Positions 7,233-13,459 of a stretch of 16,003 nucleotides of DNA are shown here, in pieces. The translations under genes and the position numbers were made by a program. Source of the DNA: an uncultured Bacilli bacterium (lineage in GTDB: Bacteria > Bacillota_I > Bacilli_A > RF39 > UBA660); the NCBI GenBank assembly GCA_949440065.1, contig CASRZP010000024.1, forward strand, positions 1 to 16,003, read 5' to 3'. Under the pieces are notes generated by a model. It was not told where the DNA came from. It saw nothing but the letters and a program-made list of their open reading frames with translations, and did not search any database. Position 1 is the first letter of the stretch; the number at the start of each line of letters is the position of its first letter.

Positions 7233-7871
7233 ATGTATTATTTTGAAGTAAAAGATAACCAAGTAATTAAATATTCTCTAACATTAGATGAAGCAAAATT
7301 AAAAGAATTAAGACAGGAAATCATTAAACGATGTAGTCGTATTACCCATCACTGTCATTATGCAAATAAGGACTTTCCAGTAACTGAACAAATGAAGAAC
7401 ATCTCTTGGATAACATCAGGTGTTAGGGAATTTGATGATACTTCGTTAGAAGAACATTATTCTATTGAATATGATTTCTATCACTATCCTTTATTAGTAT
7501 CATTAATTGATAAGGTTTTAACTTATGATATAAAAGCAGTAGAGCAAATTAAACAATTAAAAGATGCACCTACTCAAGAAGAAGAATTACTAAAAGAACA
7601 AAAACTTTTATTATTATCACTAAGTGGTAACCAAGAAGAGGATAATTTAGCATTTAAAAAGTTACAAGATAAAATCAACGCTTATTATGAAGCTAAGGAA
7701 TTAAATAGAAACCAAGTTTCAGACATTTCTTATCAAGAGCAAGTTTTATCCTGTATTCATGTTAAAAAAGTAAAAGTTCTACCTTTAGATATGGTTTTAG
7801 AAGTACAAGATTTTCTTAGTGAACAAACATTATCTAAGGAAGAAAAAATAAAACAGCTAATAAAAAAATAA
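7233..7871 (+). CDS. Unrecognised cytoplasmic protein
   Basis: I do not recognise this 212-residue protein. It is soluble, without signal peptide or membrane segment, and rich in lysine, glutamate and leucine. A small N-terminal region contains a histidine/cysteine-rich patch, CSRITHHCHYANKDF. The middle and C-terminal parts (from about residue 105) look helical, with coiled-coil-like charge patterns. The ORF can be extended to ATG 7218, but that codon overlaps the GGAGG ribosome binding site (7220-7224) that serves ATG 7233 with 8 nt spacing, so 7233 is preferred. It has its own promoter (7185-7213) and terminator (7879-7911) and is monocistronic. The cysteine/histidine patch could bind metal, but there is no recognised motif. 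Confidence 0.75.
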   Translation: MYYFEVKDNQVIKYSLTLDEAKLKELRQEIIKRCSRITHHCHYANKDFPVTEQMKNISWITSGVREFDDTSLEEHYSIEYDFYHYPLLVSLIDKVLTYDIKAVEQIKQLKDAPTQEEELLKEQKLLLLSLSGNQEEDNLAFKKLQDKINAYYEAKELNRNQVSDISYQEQVLSCIHVKKVKVLPLDMVLEVQDFLSEQTLSKEEKIKQLIKK

Positions 7872-7878
7872 ACGAACG

Positions 7879-7911
7879 ACTCTGTTTTCTTCATGAAGCA
7901 GAGTTTTATTA
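7879..7911 (+). terminator. Rho-independent terminator after the 7233-7871 gene
   Basis: ACTCTG (7879-7884) pairs with CAGAGT (7899-7904), followed by TTTTATTATTT. The loop contains the self-complementary CTTCATGAAG, which may extend the hairpin. The T run lies only on the plus-strand side, so it works for the plus-strand gene, not for the minus-strand genes beyond it. Confidence 0.7.
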
Positions 7912-7920
7912 TTTCTCCTA

Positions 7921-8125
7921 TTAAGTATCATCTTCATCATAATAAGATAATATTTGTATAATGGTATTTACCACTGTTATCATCATATTGATTACACTTG
8001 GCACTACTATAGTAAATATTATTATCGTTTTTAATTTGTCTTTAAAACTTATGATCATAACAGCACCAAATTAGCCATTGATTAATCGTAAGTAAAATTG
8101 ATAGAATTTTCTCAAGTTTATCCAT
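7921..8125 (-). pseudogene. Small two-helix membrane protein, paralog B, broken by a +1 frameshift
   Basis: The frame opens with ATG 8125, preceded 8 nt upstream by AAAGGTG, and reads MDKLEKILSILLTINQWLI before it runs into a stop at 8044-8042. If one T of the TTT run at 8068-8070 (minus strand) is left out, it continues as GAVMIISFKDKLKTIIIF to a stop at 7921. That gives a 67-residue protein with two hydrophobic segments around a basic turn and an acidic tail (YYDEDD). The segment around KDKLKTIIIF resembles the KSKHKTVIGVT region of the intact neighbour at 8144-8389, which ends only 18 nt upstream. It is either a decayed paralog or a sequencing error in a homopolymer. Its function is unknown. 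Confidence 0.65.
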
Positions 8126-8143
8126 TAATTTCGCACCTTTTAT

Positions 8144-8389
8144 TCATTTACCTAATGGAAGCAAAAAGAAAATTTCTACTATTCTTAATATGATATGAAT
8201 GACAATTGGTATCATGATGATAGTTACTCCTATTACTGTTTTATGCTTACTTTTGCTTTTCAGTAGATATAATACACCAATAATACCTCCAATGACGATG
8301 AGAACAAAACTTATTACTTGCACAAGACGTAAAATTCTTATCATCATTTCTACTTGACTAACCGATGTATCCATAATATCTGGCGACAT
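8144..8389 (-). CDS. Small two-helix membrane protein, paralog A (intact)
   Basis: This 81-residue protein has a short polar N-terminus, a first membrane helix (about residues 23-43), a basic turn (KSKSKHK, about 44-50) and a second helix (about 51-77). An AGGAGG ribosome binding site lies 6-7 nt before the ATG and is among the best in the window, so it is probably a translated gene. I do not recognise the family. The shape (two helices around a short basic loop) is shared by small pilin-like conjugation proteins and by holin-like or bacteriocin-like peptides, but no motif decides between them. It is clearly related to the broken frame at 8491-8787 and less clearly to that at 7921-8125. All three lie on the minus strand and could form one transcript. 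Confidence 0.7.
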   Translation of the reverse strand: MSPDIMDTSVSQVEMMIRILRLVQVISFVLIVIGGIIGVLYLLKSKSKHKTVIGVTIIMIPIVIHIILRIVEIFFLLPLGK

Positions 8390-8490
8390 ATTTTACCTCC
8401 TCACATTTTATAAATTGATACAATGTAATAATTAAAATCTTTTTAACTTTTCGGTTATTAAAAAATTATGTTTCAAAAGATGATTTAAAA

Positions 8491-8787
8491 TTAATTTAAA
8501 ATGAAATATATCGTTACTAATAATAGTACTCTTCTTATGATAATTGACGCTAATATAATCGCTACACCTATCATGTTTTTATGCTTTTTTTACCTTTTAT
8601 CATATATAGAGTACCACTTGTACTGGCGATAATCACTAAAAGCCAACTAATTAATTTAATAAGCTCTAAAACTTTCATTGCCATCATCAGTTTTCCATCT
8701 TTCATCAAAGTAGTAATTACTATATCAATTGCTCCAATAGTGATTAAAACAAATCCTATTACAAGAAGTGCAACAGATAAGTTTCAT
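8491..8787 (-). pseudogene. Small membrane protein, paralog C, broken by two compensating frameshifts
   Basis: A strong AAAGGAG site lies 6 nt before ATG 8787, but the frame stops after 20 codons. Leaving out one A at 8782-8784 and adding one A to the A7 run at 8585-8591 (minus strand) restores a 98-residue, three-helix protein that stops at 8491. The second half (MAMKVLELIKLISWLLVII ... GKKKHKNMIGVAII) aligns along its length with MMIRILRLVQVISFVLIVI ... KSKHKTVIGVTII of the intact paralog at 8144-8389. C is longer by one N-terminal helix. Both breaks lie in homopolymers. The similarity between independent copies shows that the repaired frame is the real one. Decay or sequencing error are both possible. 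Confidence 0.68.
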
Positions 8788-8810
8788 ATTTTTCTCCTTT
8801 CTTAAGCACG

Positions 8811-8837
8811 AAAAAGAACGTAAAATTCTTCACGTTC
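8811..8837 (-). terminator. Hairpin with T run between the AbiEi-like gene and paralog C
   Basis: On the minus strand GAACGT (8837-8832) and ACGTTC (8821-8816) form a 6-bp stem with a 10-nt loop, followed by TTTTT (8815-8811). It lies about 100 nt after the AbiEi-like stop and only about 24 nt before the start of paralog C. It may simply end the AbiEi-like transcript, or act as an attenuator for the small membrane genes. Confidence 0.6.
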
Positions 8838-8875
8838 GATACTTTCTTATCATTTAATTTTATTTTAAGGTCTAT

Positions 8876-8907
8876 CCCCCCCCCTAGTTAATCTAGGGTA
8901 AACTAGG
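8876..8907. repeat. C9 tract followed by three CTAG repeats that form alternative hairpins
   Basis: Nine consecutive C (8876-8884) stand in otherwise AT-rich DNA. They run into three imperfect 10-nt repeats starting CTAG (8884, 8893 and 8903), each ending in a TAA-containing tail. CCCTAG (8882-8887) pairs with CTAGGG (8893-8898) over a 5-nt loop. Alternatively CCTAGTT (8883-8889) pairs with AACTAGG (8901-8907). The two hairpins exclude each other. It lies 29 nt past the stop of the AbiEi-like gene. No function can be assigned from sequence alone. Confidence 0.6.
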
Positions 8908-8935
8908 TGTAAAAAATAAGCTTGATTTACTATGC

Positions 8936-9451
8936 TCATATTTTAACACCTAAAAAATATTCCCTAATAGCTTTATTAAAAATTTCTGCACCTATTTTCT
9001 TTTTATTTTTAATAATGTCGCAAATGGTTTTATCTAAATCATATATTTTTATCATGTTACCAGAGTCTAATTTATAGCTAATTACTCCTAAATATAACCA
9101 TTCACTTTTTGTATAAAACAAGTTAACATTCTCTTCTTTTTGAAGTGAACCTTTATATCCACTTTTAATGGAAATATCATATTTGATAGGAATTCTATTA
9201 GAAAACCCATGTAAGTAAAGTGCTGTCGTATTAGAATAAATTGCATACTTACTTTTACTTTGTAGAACTACAAATTCATCTACCAAAACATTCTTTTTAA
9301 TATAAACTCCACGACTTACTCTTTCTATTTTATTCTCTTTAATCAGTTTAGTAAGGTAAGTTCTAGGAATATTATGTTCAGTAATATCTTTAGTAGTTAA
9401 ATAACCATTTTTAAATAAATTTAAAATTTTATTTTCATATTCCATATTCAT
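8936..9451 (-). CDS. AbiEi-family antitoxin/transcriptional regulator, orphan and probably C-terminally truncated
   Basis: AbiEi proteins are antitoxins of type IV toxin-antitoxin systems; they repress their own promoter through an N-terminal winged helix. Residues of about 6-52 fit that domain (ILNLFKNGYLTTKDI ... RVSRGVYIKKN). The typical middle follows, with YAIYSNTTALYLHGFSNRIP and YDLDKTICDII. Firmicutes members, as I know them, run about 25-30 residues beyond the EIFNKAIREY segment, but this one stops there at residue 171. No downstream frame carries the rest. No AbiEii nucleotidyltransferase toxin is adjacent on either side. ATG 9451 (or in-frame ATG 9445) has only a weak GAAAAG ribosome binding site. 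The promoter is embedded in an inverted repeat (9461-9488). It could be a remnant or a stand-alone regulator. Confidence 0.78.
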   Translation of the reverse strand: MNMEYENKILNLFKNGYLTTKDITEHNIPRTYLTKLIKENKIERVSRGVYIKKNVLVDEFVVLQSKSKYAIYSNTTALYLHGFSNRIPIKYDISIKSGYKGSLQKEENVNLFYTKSEWLYLGVISYKLDSGNMIKIYDLDKTICDIIKNKKKIGAEIFNKAIREYFLGVKI

Positions 9452-9460
9452 TTTCTTTTC

Positions 9461-9488
9461 ACACTTAAATTATAACGCATTTAAGTGT
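9461..9488. promoter_or_regulatory. Inverted-repeat operator over the AbiEi-like promoter
   Basis: ACACTTAAAT (9461-9470) and ATTTAAGTGT (9479-9488) are perfect 10-bp inverted arms around an 8-nt spacer. One arm overlaps the -10 element and the other lies in the -10/-35 spacer of the gene's promoter. Binding of a dimer there would block RNA polymerase. Because AbiEi proteins repress their own promoters through inverted repeats, autoregulation by the adjacent gene product is the likely use. Confidence 0.72.
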
Positions 9489-9497
9489 ATTTGAAAA
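9469..9497 (-). promoter_or_regulatory. Promoter of the AbiEi-like gene
   Basis: On the minus strand TTTTCA (9497-9492) and a perfect TATAAT (9474-9469) are separated by exactly 17 nt. Transcription would start near 9462, about 11 nt before the ATG at 9451, so the leader is very short. This may explain the weak ribosome binding site. Confidence 0.65.
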
Positions 9498-9647
9498 TAT
9501 AATTTATAAATTTATTTATTTTTTAATCATCATTCATCAATAAGAATAGTATCTTCTTCTTCTCTTATTAACTTATTTTTAAATTCTACTAATCCATTTA
9601 TCATTCTGGTCTAATTTTAGTTTTATTTTTCCTTTATTGATAAGGGT
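9498..9647. other. Intergenic stretch without recognisable gene
   Basis: This AT-rich stretch lies between the AbiEi-like promoter and rlmD. On the minus strand it holds a 24-codon frame (9604-9530) without ribosome binding site, which I do not call. A CCTTTA/TAAGGG hairpin near 9626-9641 has no proper T run. I see no RNA gene or mobile-element end. Confidence 0.5.
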
Positions 9648-10868
9648 TTACCTTCTATTTAACACGCACACACTTTCCACATGATATGTATTAGGAAACA
9701 TATCGACTAGTGTCATTTTATCTAACTGGTAAGTAGAAAGAAAATCTATTAAATCTCGTGATAGAGTTGCTACATCACAAGAAATATAAATCAATAAAGA
9801 AGGTGCTAGTTTTAATAACATCTCTTTAGTCTTACCATCTAAACCTCGCCTTGGAGGATCTATAATCACAGCATCCACTTGCGGAAAAGTTTTAGAAAAT
9901 AAAATATCCTCAACCTTTCCACAAAAAAATTCAATGTTATCCACTTGATTCATTTTCGCATTTTTCCTAGCATCCAAAACAGCACTTTCAACCACTTCAA
10001 CACCAATGACTTTATCCACTTTACTACTTGCTAAAATACCTATTGTACCAGTTCCTGAATATAAATCTAGCAAAGTATGAATATGTTTTTCTTCTAAACT
10101 AGATAAAGCTTCTTGGTATAACAGTTCTACTTGTTTGGTATTCACTTGAAAAAAAGATTGTGGTGATAATAAAAAAAGCTTCCCTAAAATTTCTTCCATA
10201 ATCACCCCTTCTCCCCATAAAATATCATCATTCAATAATGCCGTAGAAACCTTGCCGAAAAAAACATTCTTTATATCACTTGCATTCACTTCTCCATAAA
10301 ACGATACCATTGAACCATTCGTATTCACACCAACGCGAATCATTACCCTTTCTAACTGATGAGGTCTATTTAATAATTCCTTTAATAAGGGCAACAATTG
10401 ATTGATTTGATTATCTAGTAAATAACAAAAATCAATAGAAATCAGCTTTTCTGTTTCTTCCTGATAAAAACCAAATTCCTTACCATTTATATGAAAAACC
10501 ACCTTATTTCGGTAATCATTACTAACTCCTTCTAAGAATTTAAAATCACTTCTTTCTATCTTTGCATTTTGTAAAAGTAAATCTTTAACACGATTTATCT
10601 TAAACTCCCTTTGTGCCACCTTATTCATATGTCTTAACTGACACCCTCCACAAAACAAATCAAAATAAGGACAAAGTGACTCCTCACGGGAAGAATTAGC
10701 ACGAATTACTTCTTCTACTTTCCCTACTTGATATTTCTTCTTCTCCTTTATCAAAACAACTTTTACTAATTCATTCGGTAGAGCATGTAAAACAAAAGTA
10801 ACCTTACCATCCATATAGCCAATTCCCCTACCAAAATAATCTAATTTTAAAATTTCTATTTCCTTCAT
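9648..10868 (-). CDS. rlmD: 23S rRNA (uracil-5-)-methyltransferase, RlmD/RumA type
   Basis: This SAM-dependent enzyme makes 5-methyluridine in 23S rRNA. In Gram-positive bacteria one such enzyme may modify two positions (RlmCD), so the exact target is open. Residues 1-55 form a TRAM RNA-binding domain. C66, C73, C76 and C148 fit the Fe-S cluster site (CPYF ... CGGC ... FCYL). The C-terminal methyltransferase domain has SPQSFFQVN (235-243), LLDLYSGTGTIG (266-277), IIDPPRRGLD (335-344), the catalytic cysteine C364 in ISCDVATLSRD, and the general-base glutamate E398 in HVESV. The length, 406 residues, is that of a complete enzyme. AGAGG precedes the start. Gram-positive genomes often carry two paralogs; only one is in view. 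Confidence 0.92.
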   Translation of the reverse strand: MKEIEILKLDYFGRGIGYMDGKVTFVLHALPNELVKVVLIKEKKKYQVGKVEEVIRANSSREESLCPYFDLFCGGCQLRHMNKVAQREFKINRVKDLLLQNAKIERSDFKFLEGVSNDYRNKVVFHINGKEFGFYQEETEKLISIDFCYLLDNQINQLLPLLKELLNRPHQLERVMIRVGVNTNGSMVSFYGEVNASDIKNVFFGKVSTALLNDDILWGEGVIMEEILGKLFLLSPQSFFQVNTKQVELLYQEALSSLEEKHIHTLLDLYSGTGTIGILASSKVDKVIGVEVVESAVLDARKNAKMNQVDNIEFFCGKVEDILFSKTFPQVDAVIIDPPRRGLDGKTKEMLLKLAPSLLIYISCDVATLSRDLIDFLSTYQLDKMTLVDMFPNTYHVESVCVLNRR

Positions 10869-10936
10869 GTTTGGCCTCTTTTCCTATTTATCATATCAAA
10901 GAATTCTAATAAGGTAAAATAATTTTTTCGCCTATC

Positions 10937-10966
10937 GTATAAAGTAAATACTATTTTTACATAATA
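10937..10966 (+). promoter_or_regulatory. Sigma-G-type forespore promoter of the germination operon
   Basis: GTATA at 10937-10941 and CATAATA at 10960-10966 are separated by 18 nt. This matches the sigma-G consensus known from Bacillus subtilis (GNATR, about 18 nt, CATNNTA). No TATAAT-type vegetative promoter is visible there. The predicted start of transcription, near 10973, leaves about 12 nt before the gerA start, including the GAGGG ribosome binding site. Receptor operons of the gerA type are sigma-G dependent in Bacillus, so sequence and context agree. Confidence 0.72.
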
Positions 10967-10984
10967 GTAACTAGAGGGATAATA

Positions 10985-12418
10985 ATGAATAATTGGATTA
11001 CTAAGTTTAAACAAGAAATAACTCATGGTGATGATTTTATTTATAAAACCATTACACTAGAAGATAACACCATTGACCTAGTTTGTAACGAAGTATTAAC
11101 TTCAACAGATATGATTGACGATTTTATTTTAAAAGCCATTTCTCGCTTAATCGAAAAAAACACCTTACCTAGTGATATAAAAAATTCTCTTTCTAATTAC
11201 TTACCTACCCATAATATCAAATTAGTAAAAAACTACCAAGAATTTGTTGATTTTATTTTTACAGGATTTTGTATTTTGATCATTAATCAAAAAATAGCGA
11301 TTGCTATTGAAACCAAAGCAAGCCTAGATAGAGGAATTAATACAGCAAGTGATGAAGTTTCCATTTATGGACCCAAAGATGCTTTTAATGAAAATTTTAA
11401 TACCAATTTAGGACTAATTAGAAGAAGAATAAAAACGAAAGATTTACAATGTATTAGTAAAAATATTGGAAGAAAAACAAAAACAAAAGTGGGAATTCTT
11501 TATATTAAGGATATTGCTGAAGAAAAGTTAGTTAATGCTATTGTGCAAAAGATAGAAAAAATAGATATTGATGGCATTATCGATAGTGGTTACTTAAGAA
11601 GTGCCTTAGAAGAAAATAGCAATCATTTTTTCCCAACGATTTTATCTACGGAGCGACCAGATCGTGCTAGTATGAGCCTACTTGAAGGGAAAGTGATTGT
11701 CCTAGTAGATATGAGTCCTTATGTTTTAATTCTTCCCTCATTCTTTGTTGACTTTTTTCATACTAGCGATGATTATTATCAAAAACCAATCAATATTACT
11801 TTTATTCGCATCGTTAGACTTTTAGCCTTTCTGTTATCTATTTTCCTTCCTGCTTATTACATTGCCATTACTACTTTTAACCAAGAGGCAATTCCTCTAA
11901 AACTCCTCATGTCCTTTATAGCCCAAAGAGAAACGGTACCTTTTCCTGCGATTATTGAAGCGTTGATGATGAGTCTTAGTTTTGAAATATTAAGAGAATC
12001 TGATACTAGAATGCCATCTTCCATGGGTAGTGCCGTATCTATTCTAGGAGGATTAGTTTTAGGAGAAGCTGCCGTATCCGCTGGCATTATGTCTCCAATT
12101 ATGATTATTGTCATCGCTATATCTGCTATTTCTGGACTAGTCTTCTCATCCATTGAATTAATTTCTGCTATTCGATGGTGGCGTATCGCATTAATGTTTT
12201 TTGCTACCTTTCTTGGGATATACGGAATTTTTCTTGGCGGAATGCTTTTATTAGTTAAACTAGCCAATATTAACTCTTTTGGTAAGTCCTATCTTTCCCC
12301 AATTGCCCCTTTTATTCCTAGTGAGCAAAAAGATGCTGTTTTAAAGTTAAACGATGAAAAAGTGAAAAAAAGAAATCCATTACTTTCAAAAAATATAATA
12401 CGAGGAAAAATAAAATGA
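10985..12418 (+). CDS. Spore germinant receptor subunit A (GerA/GerKA family)
   Basis: The A subunit of the germinant receptor sits in the inner membrane of the spore and takes part in sensing nutrients and opening the spore's ion release. Residues 1-265 are the soluble N-terminal region, with GPKDAFNENFNTNLGLIRRR at 129-148, ERPD at 223-226 and the GKVIVLVDMSP segment at 235-245. Residues of about 272-430 hold the membrane helices, with the family stretch PFPAIIEALMMSLSFEILRE at 319-338 followed by DTRMP (340-344). At 477 residues it is of normal length. The start has GAGGG 6 nt upstream. It is the first gene of an A-C-B operon; its TGA overlaps the next ATG. Which germinant it serves cannot be told. 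Confidence 0.95.
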   Translation: MNNWITKFKQEITHGDDFIYKTITLEDNTIDLVCNEVLTSTDMIDDFILKAISRLIEKNTLPSDIKNSLSNYLPTHNIKLVKNYQEFVDFIFTGFCILIINQKIAIAIETKASLDRGINTASDEVSIYGPKDAFNENFNTNLGLIRRRIKTKDLQCISKNIGRKTKTKVGILYIKDIAEEKLVNAIVQKIEKIDIDGIIDSGYLRSALEENSNHFFPTILSTERPDRASMSLLEGKVIVLVDMSPYVLILPSFFVDFFHTSDDYYQKPINITFIRIVRLLAFLLSIFLPAYYIAITTFNQEAIPLKLLMSFIAQRETVPFPAIIEALMMSLSFEILRESDTRMPSSMGSAVSILGGLVLGEAAVSAGIMSPIMIIVIAISAISGLVFSSIELISAIRWWRIALMFFATFLGIYGIFLGGMLLLVKLANINSFGKSYLSPIAPFIPSEQKDAVLKLNDEKVKKRNPLLSKNIIRGKIK

Positions 12419-13458
12419 AACAATTAATCAAAATTTTAATCATTTGTATGGTTACCATAATTACCACAGGATGTATAAATTATACGGAATTAAACGAATT
12501 AGGAATCATTGAATCTATTGGGATAGATTATCAAGAGGGAAGTTATAAAATTGGGATAAACTTAATTGATGCGAGAATAGAAAACGATGAAAGTGATGAA
12601 AAACGTTTGTATATAGAAGCCGAAGGAACTTCCATTGATGAAGTATTTACTAATCTTTATTTAAAAACAAATAAAAAGTTAGACTTAGCTCATATCAAAG
12701 TATTAGTAGGAACCAAGGAATTTTTTGCCAGTGATTTAACTAGTCCTATCCATTTTTTTCTAACTACCAAAGAAGTACGACCTAACTTCGCTGTTCTTTA
12801 TTTAAAGGATGCTACAATAAAAGATGTATTAGAACTAGAATTAGAAAACAATAGTATGTATGATTTACTATTACGTAATGAGCAAGAATATGGAATTACC
12901 TCCCTACTTACCTTTGAAGAATTTGCCAAAAACATGATAGAAGACAGTCACGATTATGTCCTTCCTGTAATAAAAATCGAAAAGCAAACATTAGAATTAG
13001 ATAGTTACACCTATTCCTTCCAAAAAGAAAAAGAAGAATTTCTTACTAAAAATCAAGCTAAATTATATAATTTACTTACCAATAAAACAAACCATTTTAC
13101 CTTAAATAGTCCTTGCCAAGTAGAACGTTTTACCACGATGATAATGGACAATGCTTATACAACTTTTTCCAATGATGCTAATCAGTTTAAAGTATCTATA
13201 ACAGGAAATTTAAAAATTCAAAACAATCCTTGTCATTTAGACGAAAAAGATTTATTAAATACCTATAAAAAGGCGTTAAGTGATGAAATTGATGCATTTT
13301 TATCCTTTCAACAAGATAGTAATGTTGACTTAATTCAAATGAAAAACTATATTAGGCAAAATGATTATTCCTATTATCAAAAGAACAAGGATAATTTATT
13401 AGCACAATTAAAATTTATGGTTTCTATTGATTTATCATTAACTTTTAAGGAGGGGTAA
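12415..13458 (+). CDS. Spore germinant receptor lipoprotein subunit C (Ger(x)C family)
   Basis: The C subunit is a lipoprotein on the outer face of the inner spore membrane and completes the receptor. The signal peptide has KQLIK, a hydrophobic core and the cleavage site TTGC with C20 as lipid-modified residue; the -3 position is threonine instead of the more usual leucine. Directly after it, TELNELGIIESIGIDY (24-39) is the family hallmark. The rest is the multi-domain soluble part. The 347-residue length is slightly short of the usual 370-400. The start overlaps the gerA stop as ATGA, so translation is coupled. It ends one nucleotide before the B subunit start. Confidence 0.93.
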   Translation: MKQLIKILIICMVTIITTGCINYTELNELGIIESIGIDYQEGSYKIGINLIDARIENDESDEKRLYIEAEGTSIDEVFTNLYLKTNKKLDLAHIKVLVGTKEFFASDLTSPIHFFLTTKEVRPNFAVLYLKDATIKDVLELELENNSMYDLLLRNEQEYGITSLLTFEEFAKNMIEDSHDYVLPVIKIEKQTLELDSYTYSFQKEKEEFLTKNQAKLYNLLTNKTNHFTLNSPCQVERFTTMIMDNAYTTFSNDANQFKVSITGNLKIQNNPCHLDEKDLLNTYKKALSDEIDAFLSFQQDSNVDLIQMKNYIRQNDYSYYQKNKDNLLAQLKFMVSIDLSLTFKEG

Positions 13459-13459
13459 A

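Noticed and set aside
7946..7965. ATATTTGTATAAT match shared with the promoter at 7201-7213
   Set aside because: At this second site it lies inside the coding sequence of paralog B. It is a short AT-rich match with no further similarity around it.
8581..8805. Plus-strand open frame of 74 codons over the broken paralog C
   Set aside because: The minus strand carries the ribosome binding site and the paralog similarity; the plus frame has neither.
9530..9604. Minus-strand 24-codon frame between rlmD and the AbiEi-like gene
   Set aside because: It has no ribosome binding site, an in-frame TAG just upstream and no recognisable sequence; it is too short to support.
9626..9641. CCTTTA/TAAGGG hairpin as terminator of rlmD
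   Set aside because: On the minus strand it is followed by A residues, not T, and on the plus strand by only three T.
11857..12267. Minus-strand open frame of 136 codons in gerA
   Set aside because: It is antisense to the conserved membrane helices of the germination protein; open only by chance.
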